This document shows positions 1 to 12,200 of a stretch of 64,000 nt of DNA, in pieces; the stretch's first letter is position 1; every line of letters begins with the position of its first letter. The stretch covers positions 70,857,454-70,921,453 of the forward strand of contig OX388345.1 in the NCBI GenBank assembly GCA_947579665.1. Reading direction: 5' to 3'. This stretch comes from Sympetrum striolatum (taxonomy: Eukaryota; Arthropoda; Insecta; Odonata; Libellulidae). Under the pieces are notes generated by a model, which did not search any database, was not told the origin of the DNA, and saw only the letters and a list, made by a program, of their open reading frames with translations. A program made the translations under genes and the position numbers.

Positions 1-1487
1 ATAAAGAAGTCTTTGAGATGGCGGAGAATGGGGTCAAGAATTCCAAGGGGTTAGATCTTTCGTCTCCATCCCCTTCGATGAGAAGTAGTCTGCAAACCTC
101 TCTGGAATCCGAGGTTTTGATAAAATGGTTGTAGACTAAAATTTTTGCTCTACAGTTCTGTTCGGATTTAACTCTTTTATTGCTAGAGCCTTGTTTGTGT
201 TCCGAATTTCGCCCTAAATCGATAAAAAAAGCTTTTAGGTCCTACGCGAATCGAGGAAGCTTCTTTCCTGGAAGGAACGCCGAGAAATTTTTGGAAGAGA
301 GATAAGTTGGATGTTCAAGTATCGGGAAGTTTATTTGGGATTAACGGTAAGCCTAGGTGATGTAAAGGCAAGCTATTGGAAAAACCCCTAGGAAATACGA
401 AATACGATAGGCTTATGTAGCGATTATTGATTAAACAATGACAATTTAAATTATATCAAATTTTACGCAAGCAAGGTAACGTAAATTTACGTAAAAATAT
501 AGTAAAATATGTGAACATTTAAATAAATTAAATTTTCAATCCCAACTCCCTTTCCCTTATAAGTTAATAACAGCTTAGCTTCTTAATTGCTCCTTATATC
601 GCAAATTATGCCTAGGTTTTAAAAAATGTTATGTATATTTTTTACTTTTGAACGTTAAATTAATAATCGCTGAAAAATACCGTCGCTAATGTATTTTATC
701 GCTCAGTATTTAATTTTTAATTTAAGTTTAGCTTTTAATAATATCTATTATTAATAGCTCCATCAGTAATTACTGAAAAGCACTAGCTCCTTATAAGCAT
801 CACTCTGTTGACTGGATAAAATAAACCTTAAGAGATTGACTTCCAAATACAGTAACCACCTTCTATTTTAGTGAACAGTAATACAGAATAACCGATTTTC
901 ATATGTAGTGACAACACGACTAATGAGTATTATTCGTGTCGAAGTCATATTATTCAGCTGAAATATTACTTTGTATAAGTTTTTGTGCGCATGCGTATCC
1001 TCCTTTAATCAGAATTTTATTCACATCATAACAACACTCATGACGAAAGTAATTCTCTCTTTAGATAACCGATCCGTTTCTCTCTCAGATCTCCGTATTA
1101 TCAGACCTACGGTACTTGGGGTCCTGTTCGGTCTCATAGTGACGACTGCGGAAGATTCCACCCAGATATTAAATCACTGTGATACTGGGAAGCGCGGTGA
1201 CGTACGGGAAATTTTTTCTCTCGAGTGCCGCTCGATGGCAGATAAGAGAAGACTCGAGCAACTCTTCCTGACTCACTGTTCGCACTTTTTCCCGCTCCGG
1301 CGACCCGAATGAGGTGAACTAGAATCTCGCAGCTTTCATTCCAGACCTCTCTAATTGAGATATTCATTGTCGGGGAATATGACGTAATACGAGGACATCG
1401 AGGCCCGCGAGTGCTTTCCAGCTCCAGGATGAAAATTCCATGTGAGAAACGTTTTCATTGCTTAGGTTTTGCGATTTAGGTTACCTG
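1..1487. other. AT-rich flank, no gene seen
   Basis: No supported coding exon, RNA gene or complete mobile element. If the GEF gene has its first exons further upstream, this stretch is intronic; it could also be 5' flank. A less AT-rich patch lies at about 1040-1330 without a convincing splice pair of the needed phase. Confidence 0.4.
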
Positions 1488-1771
1488 CGACAATCACAGT
1501 GCGTAACGGATCTTACGTTGTTGGATCCGCTTTCGTTGTTGTTCATTGTTCCTTCTAGAACGTCTTTGTTGATCATTGTTGGATGAGCGTGTTTGTTGGA
1601 GAAACCAGTAAAATTTTAGGGTTTGTGTGCGACAATCACGGAGCGTAACGGATTTTATGCTGTTGGATCCGCTTTCGTTGTTGTGTATTGTTGCTTCTGG
1701 AACAGCTTTGTTGCTCATTGTAGGAAAAGTGTGTTTGTTTGTTTCTGTTGTGCGCTGCGATGAAAATTCCA
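1488..1771. repeat. Two-copy tandem duplication, 142-bp period
   Basis: Copy 1 starts at 1488 and copy 2 at 1630, both with CGACAATCAC; they share GTAACGGAT, TGGATCCGCTTTCGTTGTTG and several TTGTT-rich blocks, with scattered substitutions. Flanking fragments (GATGAAAATTCCA at about 1426 and 1760) suggest the ancestral unit was longer. Confidence 0.75.
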
Positions 1772-2414
1772 GCTGAAAAACTTCTTTTTTTCGCAAGAAC
1801 AAGAAATTCTTATAAAATTTCGCGTTACGTGCTTCCTTTATGAATAAAGTCTACTTTTACGTAGCAGAATCAGCTCCCGTATTTGAAATTTTTGTTCATT
1901 GTTGCTTCATAATACGCTATGTCGCCTTTTCCACGTGTTTTTGTTCTTAATTGTAGAGGAATGCTTCTAATGTCATTGTTGACGCACAATGTTTATCGTG
2001 CTGTACCGTCAATCTGGCGATTTTCTTATCTTCGATGTGCTCCTCTCCCCCATTCCTTTCTCCGGCTTGTTGTGTATATAACTCGAATTGTTTTGGTGTT
2101 ATTCGCTATACCATGACAGTTATTCTCGGGAAGTGGTTGCTGCGACTGAAGAGGAGGAAAAAGCCCCAAGGTTTTTTTTCCAATCAGTGATGATTTTGAA
2201 ATTAATTTCAAAACATGTTACGGAGCGCGTAAATTATTGCTCGCTTGCCAAGCTTTTCCCTGTCACTAACTGCTTTTCAAATCTGGCGTCAGAAATCTAA
2301 TTAGTGAGCGAAGCCGGAATATTGCTACACCTAAATTAGATGTCATTTTTTTCAATCAATCAGTCAATTAGTAATTAGTCAATTAGACTCTTTTTCTTTC
2401 TTCTGACACTTTTA

Positions 2415-2716
2415 TTATTTGTTAGACATTTTTAGATTTTTAATATTTTTTTGGTTCCACATTTTGTTTAGATTGTGTTAATTTCATTCGTCTGTTGTTG
2501 ATGTCGTGAACATATTCGTTGTTCATTTCATCCGCCGAGTGGAGGGATAATTTGTCAAATTGTACCGCTACTAATTTGTTGGACATTATTAGATTTTTAA
2601 TATTTTTATTTTTCTTGGACATGTTGTTTAAATTGTGTAAATTTCATTTGTCTGTTGTTAATGTGGTGAATACATTCGTCATTAATACCAGGATAATTTG
2701 TCAAATGGGACCGCTG
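2415..2716. repeat. Two-copy tandem duplication, ~150-157 bp, just upstream of GEF exon a
   Basis: GTTAGACATT at 2421 and GTTGGACATT at 2578 begin parallel stretches that share AGATTTTTAATATTTTT, TTTCATTYGTCTGTTGTT and GATAATTTGTCAAAT, ending in ACCGCT near 2569 and 2715. Copy 2 has a small deletion. It lies about 190 bases before the acceptor of the first GEF exon seen. Confidence 0.75.
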
Positions 2717-2901
2717 GAGTAATTGCACAATAATGGCCGCCCATCAAATGGGACCGGGAAGGCCAATCAATAATTTGTCTCTTTCGAATCGAACGCATTT
2801 TTCTCGCCTTAATCGGCGACTCCCCTTTCAGGAGGTGGATTGCTATCATTCCAATCCTATTTATTTTATTTTGACAATCAATTTTCTTCTTCTCCTTTCA
2901 G

Positions 2902-3223
2902 ATGAGCCCCGCATGCGATCGGGTTCGTGGGACGATCCTCGTTTGTTTGGTGAGACGGCGGAGGAGGAGGTTCTTGGACGCGGGTGCAGTAGACGCCGCA
3001 GCGGAAGGTCCTCCGAGGACAACGGCGTGTCCACCCCCAACAAAGGTGGCAACGAACTCCTGCTCCAGTCCCGGAGGCTGGACGTCCTCCGGCAAGTGAG
3101 CTCGGAGACCGAGAGTTGGGGTTCGGCGGAGTCCGACCTCTCCTCCGGGGACGAGTCGCACGACCGGAGTGTCAGCTCCGCCGGAGGGTTGACCAACGGG
3201 TCCGGAGGAAGCATTTCGTCGAG
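2902..3223 (+). CDS. Arhgef10: GEF exon a (first one seen): disordered N-terminal segment
   Basis: A pyrimidine-rich acceptor (TTCTTCTTCTCCTTTCAG) precedes 2902 and a GAG|GTGAGC donor follows 3223. The frame reads ...[17 protein letters not shown]... then a Ser/Glu/Asp-rich stretch ending GGSISSR. Entry is phase 1 and exit phase 2; the exit joins exactly to 8323. The exon is far more GC-rich than its flanks, which is why all three frames stay open here. No known domain; probably disordered and phosphorylatable. An in-frame ATG at 2913 could be a start for a shorter isoform. Confidence 0.8.
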
Positions 3224-6200
3224 GTGAGCTCATTGGATGGAAATACTAGGGTTAAGAGAGATTTTAAGTCCGTGCGAATAAATGCCGCGATTTTTCCTAC
3301 GGCCATATATGGAGTCATATTTTCATTATTACAACCATTGATTTTCATGAAGTTAATAATATTTTCGTGTCGTCCTCTTTATCGCAAAATGACACCTGCC
3401 TCTAAATTTGTAATATTTGAAACGTAATATAAATGTAAATAAAATTGCTATTTATTGAAGACCCGGTTGACAAGGTGATTATTTGAAGATTTTTTAAATT
3501 TTGTATCCAATGTTCCGGGTCGACCTGAGTCACTGCTTACAATAAGATAAAGTCTTTTAAAGAAGTTAAATGCAGAGATAATAACAAAAGTTTGTGTTAG
3601 TTTTTTAGCTACTTGATACGTAAATGTGTGTCATTTGATATCCATAACATTCCGTATGTAATTACAACGTGTATAATGAAATATTTACGTCAAAGATATT
3701 CGTTTATGTCATTGTAAATCGTGGTTTGACATTCTCCAAAGAATCTCCGAAGTAAGTTTTGAGCGAGCTGTGGTAAAAATTAAATGGGAACCATTACCAA
3801 ATATATTACAAAGTTACGCCCCAATATTAAGAGCTTCAATTAGATGAATTACAAATCTATAGTAAAATTCTTATCGGAAGACGGAATAGTTTTCTTTAAA
3901 CATGCCTCCCTTTCAACGGTAATCTGTAAATAAGAAATGGGGGTTAGAAAAAACATTATTGGGTAAGATATGAAATGTAATAAAATGGTCCTTTCCTATA
4001 ATCATTATTAAATATAGATTTAACTACTTATATCACATTAATTTAGTTCAAAATACCTCGTTCTCCTTATGTATGCTCTGCAATGTAGTAGGTTCGTCAT
4101 GTCTGCTTATGTCATAGTCCCTTGCGCAATGTAAGACTGAGACATCAGTGTGGTTACGGATGTGAGTAACCCAGTGCTAAGATAAAAAAGTGTTAACACT
4201 TATCTCATAAGTAATGCAGGAAGGCGTTATCATTGAAAATGTCGATCAGTTATATACTATCATTTAAAAGATGTTTCAATGCAAGTGATTACCTTACGAT
4301 ATTTTTATTTTAATTGAACATATTATATTGAAGTATAACCATAAAACTTTGAGCTTGAGCTTTGATGAAGTCATCCATCGAAAAATATTAATATTCCTGA
4401 TCACTTCGCTTCCTTTCTGTTATCAATTTGACGATTGGAATAGTATGGAAGAGCGGAGTATTTCTGGAGGAAGCAAAATCAGAAAATCTCTTCCTTTAAT
4501 AAATATCAAACAGAAGGCTTTACTTCTATTTGATATCTTAGCGATAGGCCTTCAATTTTATTCTTACTGTGATGAACACCTTATAATTTTTAGGCGATTT
4601 CCTGAATTTCATGTTCAGAAAAACTAACATTTCCTAGTGACAGTATGTATTCCGTAGTCTGTATGGGATGTGGTTCCTCAAGTATGAAACCCTCTTGTCT
4701 CTCCCTTCAAGAGGACTTCTGCACTCGTAACTGATTTTGAAAGCCACTTGTAATTTGATGGAAGACCCCCTTCTATGTTTCGGACACCAGTGTTGCACAT
4801 CTTCGTCCTTTAGTCCTCTACCGAAGTAGGGGGCGTAGACTCCTTACCACGCGTCTCACACCACTCATTGATTGGAAACAAGGAGATGATTGTTCATTCT
4901 CTATCTCGCATTCCTCGCGACCTTTTTGCCCCAATAAAACTTTCTACTTCGAACCCCATCCACAAGTGGCGCCTCTGCAGACACTACCAGTCCTGACGAG
5001 ACGTGATTTTTTGACGCGTCGAAAACAAGTCAAAAGAGGGACCTCAATGCTCTCGGGATACCTTACGCATCCCACTTCACGTCGGCGAAGAGTCGCCATC
5101 ATTCTCAAAAAAACCGACGAGCGATTTGCGGAGATTTCTATTGCTCTGTAAGCGTTCTTTAAGCGTGACTTCTTAGCGGAAGAGTCAGCGACCAGACGCC
5201 GTCGACTCGCGATACGTGATCGGTCACACAGGCGCCGGAGCCGTTTCCGTGAGAATCCGTGCCCCCGTGTAGGCTAATTTATTCGGAGTCCCTGCCTTAA
5301 TCGGCGGCAGGCGGTACTTCTCGCGAGAAAAATGAAAGCTTTTAAGGTGCATTGTTGTCTTGTTTATAAAATGGCGGATTTTCGAAATAGGCATCGAAGC
5401 CTTTTTCGCAATGGATAGTCAATTTTATCTCGTTACGAAAGTAATATATCTATAGAGGACCATTTTTTTAATTCTAGATACTCAATAGCGAAGATCATAG
5501 GGGAAGGTTAATTTGGAAAGAATCATCTCTATAGACCGATATCGTTTTATATCAGTTTTTCCCTTCAACACAGGAAATAAACTATTTTAGGCAAAATATG
5601 TTAAGCTATTCGTTTATTATCTGTCAGTTCCCTTCATGGCTGAATCAAGTTGAAATAATCCATAATACTTATTTTTTTTTCATGATGAACTTTTCCATTT
5701 TCTACCACAAAAATATACAATACTAAAACATTCAAATTGTTAATATCTGCGAAGTACAAATTCTGATCTTGAAAAACAAATTATCTCCGAAAACCAGAGT
5801 GACTTACCATGGTTTTGGATTTTCAGAACATCTAGGGAAAGAATATAATTAAAGTAAGTTGTCCCTGAAACATTTACGGATTTGTTATCTGGATGTTTTC
5901 AACGTGTGCAAAATGTGTCGAGAAAATATTCACAGTGTATGGAAATCATCGGAAGAAGTAGGTTGAGTACATCCTGTGGGGATATATTTAGGAAATGCTC
6001 TCATCTGAGATTTATCATCCGAACTATGAAAACGTTTCTGGAAATTTTCAAGACGAGCCTGCGCGTGGAGTGATACAGCCTCCGTCAATCGGCGTCTGCC
6101 CGCTTTTATAGCCGGAGATAGTTTTTTATGTCCACGTGATAGGTTCGCATCTCTGCATAGCTGATACTCATATGGATATATCGCAATCAGTTCGTCGCAA

Positions 6201-9200
6201 TGAAATTCCAAAAAATACTTTTTGTACAAATTATTCGTTCGAACCAAAAATTGACTACATTTCTTTAATTGTTATTTCTTTGATTGACGATGATTGGGAG
6301 TTCCGCTGTGAATGACATCACGTTATTATTAGTATTATTTTAAATCTGTGGTTCAGATTAACGAAGAAAATTGTTGAGATTAAATTGCATCCAGAGATAG
6401 CTTTGGGAAGCAGCCTTAAATAACCGTAGTTCCAACCCACGAGGTCAATCAAAGCATTCCGGCTGAGTACTTTAACTCACTTTCGGTTTAAAAAATGCAC
6501 CGCGATACGGTTGTGACCCAAGAAAGGAAAACATATATGAGAGTTCGGTTACATATTTTACTCTCGATGTGTTTGCAAGACTGGCGAGAAGATCAGATGT
6601 TAAAATCGGACAGTCTTCTTCGCACGAATTAAGACCCGAATCCGGTGAATAAGGCCCCAAAAGTTTTTTATCCAATTAAATCTGTACCTGTTTATTTGCT
6701 GCAATGAAACATTCCTTGCCCGCGGTTCGATCGCGTACTCCCACGTCCAAGTCCTTGACCCTCGTACCCCGGAAGGAGTTACGGCACAGAGGTGTCGAAG
6801 CATCTTATACATCATAACCACGGTTGCTGGGCGCAGACCCAAGGCCAGGGCTCATCATTTATTGCCTCCCGACCTTGGAGCCGCTCCGTGAATGAGCGAA
6901 TAACCAGAGCAAAAACTCAGCCGAGTGTGCTCGACCCCAATTCCTCCGCAGTGCTTTTGCTTTTTGAAAAATATATAAACCAACTTTTGAAGGGTGACGA
7001 AAAACAGACCGTGATTCATTAAAAATAGCCTCGCCACGGTTTATTCGCGGAGCGAGTCACCCGATCGCGTATTTGGGTGTTGATTTATTTTGTCTTTCGC
7101 ATTCAAGGAAACCCTGGACCGCCTACGTAGGACGGGTCAACCTTTTGCCCTTTTCTGTTTGCTCTTTCCGCGAATGCTTTATTTCTACCGGTTGCCGTGA
7201 AACGTCAGGCGGGAGTGAATAAGTTGTTTCGGAATTAAAATGTCTGGTCTCTGAAAAATTAAGTTGATGAACGTTGGCGATTTGTTGTTTGGGTAGTGCT
7301 TTTTATTTGGCTCCCTAATTTTCCTTTTCTATGTGTACAACTTTCTGTTGATTGCTAAAGAGGAATTTCAAATGAGTTGGTTGTAAATGTTGGTTCATTA
7401 GTTATCCCTATGTCAAGGTTTTTTACTGTCCACTTTGAGAATTCGGCGAACGATGTGACGTACCAATCTTTCAGTGCTCTTTTTCTCTCTAGTCCTGCCT
7501 AACATGTTCTCCGTGTGTTTTTAGGTCCATTTTTCGTAAATTTATCCTTTCTTAATTCGTATTAATTTATTCACTAAAGTTCTGACAGAAATTACCTTTA
7601 TCACTAGATAGCTCGTCCGCTTTTTAAGAAGCGGTCATAGGTTCGATTCCCGGGGGAGACCCATTTCCTTTAATGTTGTTGAATGGGCATCAGGAATGAT
7701 AATATCTAAAACCGAATGAAATGCGGCCGACATTTGGATGGTAAATGAACAGTAAAATAGTTATTCTATAAACACTAGCATTAACACTGGTCTATTCAAA
7801 TTTAAGAGAGAGTATCCCTTCTGATGTCATATTAAATACATATTTTTTCAAAATTATCGCCCAATAAAATCAACCTGTCAAGTCTTCCGCAAGTTAAAGT
7901 CGTTTCCCTTTCTCTTTCCTGAACCTTATTTTAATCCACACAGTAATATCTTATTGAACGCTCTAACAGTGTTGCAGTAGTCTATATTATTTTTACTGGC
8001 TAAAAAAGTAAATTTCTTTCATTTTGTTTAGGTTCTCAATTGAAAAGGGAGTCATAACGATGTATTTCATCGGTACGGTTTCTATCTAATCATGAAGAAA
8101 TGGCAAACATTTTTTGAAGATAGGGGTTGAGTACCGGGCTAAATAGATCCTTTTTATACCCTCCTTATTTGATCATTCGCATTCTATGCCTCTGCATCTC
8201 ATATGCCGAGAATTTCGTTAAATTAGTATCAATTATTAATCAATTTAACCTTTGGATTAATGAGTCAGCCTTCTGACTAGATGTATCACCAGTGTGCTCA
8301 TCAGACCCTTATATCTTTGCAGGACCAATGGAAACTTGAGATCGACGTTAAACAAGGCCCGCACCCTGTGTGATAAGTGGCGAGAATCTCGGGGGAGAGG
8401 CAAGGAAGGGACCAGCACCCTTCCCGCGGCCGCTGGAGGATCCCCCTCTCCGGACTCGGCAGCTGCACCAGAAGGTCGTCTCTCCCGGTGGTTCTCCATC
8501 AGGAGGAATCAGTACGATGTGGACCGCGGAGGCAGGGAACACACCTCCGCCAACTCCTCGCCGTCATCCACGCCATCCCCGGGAGCGGGACTCCTCCTCC
8601 ATGACACCCCCGGGAAGATGCCAAGGCTCCCCGAAGAGGAAGAGGCCTCTACTGGTTCCGCAGAACTGAATGGATCCAGTCACAACCATGAGCACTTCGA
8701 ACGTCCTCGAGCCATGACCATTGCAGGCAGTGCAATGGCATCTCCGACGGATGTGTCGGCAGCCTTCCCCCCGTTCCCCACCTTCCAGAGGAGGCAACAG
8801 CCTCCTGCATTGCCCCCTCCACCCACTGGACTCACGGCAGAGCAGATCAAGAGGAGGCACATCGTGGCTGCCATTGTTCACTCCGAAAACTCTTACGTGG
8901 CCACTCTGCAAAGGCTCAATAACGTGAGTGACTTTATGGAATTTAATCAATTGTGTATAAACTAGTAACAGTTAATTAAGTTAGTGCAGGCTTACCCTAG
9001 ACACAAGTACCTTAACAAAAAGCAACAAAAACTTGAAAAGAAAATACAGACAACATGAAACTGGCAAAAAATGAATAGAATGTGTAAAAAAATATTGATA
9101 GGAATTAAACAAGACGTACAATCAGTAGAGAAAGACATCAAATTTAAAATATGGAAAAAGCAATAATTAAGTAATGCACAAGTAAGAGACATTACAGTCT

Positions 9201-12200
9201 TTTTAGCTTGTAAATTTAATTGTGTGTGTAGCTATTACTGTCTATTTACTTGCTCATAGTCATGAATAAATGTATCATTTCATATAAGTCAACTAAACTA
9301 AATATATCAACTCAAATAACTTATATAAGTCATCAACTCAAAATTAGGCTTCTAAAATGTTTTGAAGGAATTCAGTAGGAGTTTGTTGGAAACCTCAACA
9401 ATCATCCACACCACCATCTGCAAATCTGCAAGAACATTAGATTTTAGTTATTTAAAACATCTTTGAGGAACCCAAATTTTGTCTCATTCAAAAATTTAAG
9501 AAGTTATTTTCGAAATTTATCCGTCATAAAATAAATGGGTTGTTATATAATTATATTAAGAATAAGAAATTGAATAAAGGATTTGTAAGGAATTATTCAC
9601 AGTTCTTGAAAATGTAAATAAGGTATCAACTCAAACTTTATTTACTTGAGTATGCATTCATCTTTATCCCATTTGCTGATGTTTTGTTTACATATATTTA
9701 CAGGATTACAAGAAGCCTTTGGAAGAAAGTTCTCCACCAATACTCAGCGCACAGAAGATCTCAACTCTTTTCCATAGGGTGCCAGAGATCTTGCAATGCC
9801 ACACCATGTTCCGAATAGCTCTGGCCGAGTCAGTGCGGAATTGGGACAGAGACGAAGCCCTTGGAGACGTCTTTGTTGCATCCTTCTCCAAGGCAGTGGT
9901 GCTGGAGATATACAGCGACTTCATCAACAACTTCTCTATTGCCATGGATCTTGCAAAGCAAGAATCCAAGCGCAAATCTGCATTAGCTGATTTCCTCAAG
10001 GTATATGAATTTTTATCTTAATTCTTTCATTCATATTATTTTTGTTACCATATATGTTTTACATCTCATCAAAATAATCACTCTGTTGTTATGTTTGGTA
10101 GAAAAACTCAATTTCTTATTCTATTTTACAGGTTAAGCAGATCAGCGCACATGACAGACTTTCATTCTTTGGCCTAATGGTGAAACCAGTTCAGAGGTTT
10201 CCTCAGTTTATTTTATTTCTGCAGGTGAGTTTTCTATAAAATTATTGATTGTATGTAAAAGATGTGAAAATGTAACTTGCCTTAAAATCTTCTAATTTCA
10301 AACATCTCCTTCAATGTAGTTCATTTATGTAATGTTTCTGAATGGAAATAAAATTAATGATTGTGTAAATACTACTAAGATGAAAATATCTTGCTTTTAA
10401 ATTTAAATGTCTTTCCTCTACATTTCAATCTATCATTGTTTTTTCTCTGAAGGACTACTTAAAAGTCTAATTTTACAGTTTGAAAGATTAAGGAAAAGAT
10501 GAGAAAAAGTAACAGTAATTGATTATACAGTTCCTAATTCTCCAACATATTCTATATGTCAACAATATTATGCCAATGAAATTACTTTATTTACTTGATT
10601 TACTTTAATTATATTTGACAGAAAGTATCCTGTAGTTTGTATTTGTTCTGATGAATTGTTAATATCTTGACTAGGATCTTCTGAAGCACACACCTCATGG
10701 CCATCATGATAGGATGTCTCTTCAGCTGGCTTTAACACAGTTAGAATCCTTGGCGGAAATGCTGAATGAGCGCAAAAGGGAGGCGGAGCAGTTCCAAGCC
10801 TTCAAAGAGATGCTTCGTCACGTGGGAGGCAAGTTTGCCGCCCGACCGCTAGTCTCGGATGGAGGACGATATCTCCTCAGGGAGGACAATGTCACCCAGC
10901 TGGTAAGTGCTTCGTTCAACCTTCAAGTAGTATGGGAAATGTTGAAGATCTGAATTTAATCCTTAATGAAAAATTAATGCTAATGAAACAAACTTAAGGG
11001 CTTCTAATAATATTTTACTACTTATGAATGTGGTAATTCATGAACTGATGAACCAAAACTTTTTCCCCAGGAATTCAATCAAGCTGGATTGATCACCAAG
11101 TCTAAGAGCAGGCGCCTCCTTCTGCTCAACAACCTTCTTGTTTGTGTGTCGGTCGCACCAAAGTCGTCAGATGATTTCAACAGTAGTGAGAGACTCAGCC
11201 TTAAATGGACGCATCCGGTGACAGACATTGAGGTGAGCACAAGATTCTTTCTTGATTTGTTTTTCAAGATTGCCTTTCAAAAAGGCTTCAAAAAAATGTG
11301 ACATTGAAGGTAAATTTGATTGATTGAATTGAATTTAATTGAAGGTAAATTTACGTTAAAGAGGTCAAATTATGTTCAATCCGCTCAGATCCATTGGGAA
11401 TTAAATTGTAACCCTTTAACTCAGACTTTGAAACTATTCTTCAAAATTAAACTATTTATTCATTAACTATATTCATTTCCTTTATTTTAATTGCAGTATA
11501 TTTGCCTTTCAAATTAATTCTGGTATCTTGGCAATAACTTGTTCATTCCAGTGTTATTCACCACACATTTCTCTCTCCACATTCTTCACCCAACAGTTTA
11601 TTTCCAATTTTAGTTTGAAATGATTAGCAAATCAAATTTACTAAAATCGATGAATTATATGATTCTTGTTCAGCATCAGCAATTCTGAATTTTGCTTTTT
11701 GTTCCTGTCTATTCATCTTCAAATAAAAGATGTTAATTTAAAATAAGGGGCCGTGTATTGAAATAAATAAATTCTTCCGAACATGGGGTAATCATTGGTA
11801 TTTTTTGATTGTAGGTCCTGGATTCAAGTGCATCTCCTACTCTGAGTCGTCTGTTGACTGCCGGTAGCAGTAGAGGAGGAAGTCTTAAGTCTGAAAGAAG
11901 CACTGACGGCACATCCTCCTCATCTACCACTTCATCTTCCACAATATCTTCATCTTCTTCCACTAACACCTTTGGTGTGGATGATCTCTGTCAAGAAATG
12001 AACGATCTTATGCATGACTATGAAGTGCTCAGCAGGGTTGCTGATCTTGTCACCACTCTCAAGGGAACATATTCTGTAAGTAACTTTCATTTTCATATTA
12101 GTTGCATAATGTTTGAAAATGTCAAACAAATGTTACTTATACTAAGTTGGTTGAATTATTCACGTTCATCCCGCAAAATTATTTAAACTGGCTTCATAGC

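Noticed and set aside
2902..3099. ATG at 2902 in another frame (MSPACDRV...)
   Set aside because: That frame does not connect to the next GEF exon; the ATG straddles the splice acceptor codon of the real frame.
7600..7672. Functional tRNA gene
   Set aside because: B box and an anticodon-like hairpin exist, but loop length is wrong and acceptor ends do not pair.
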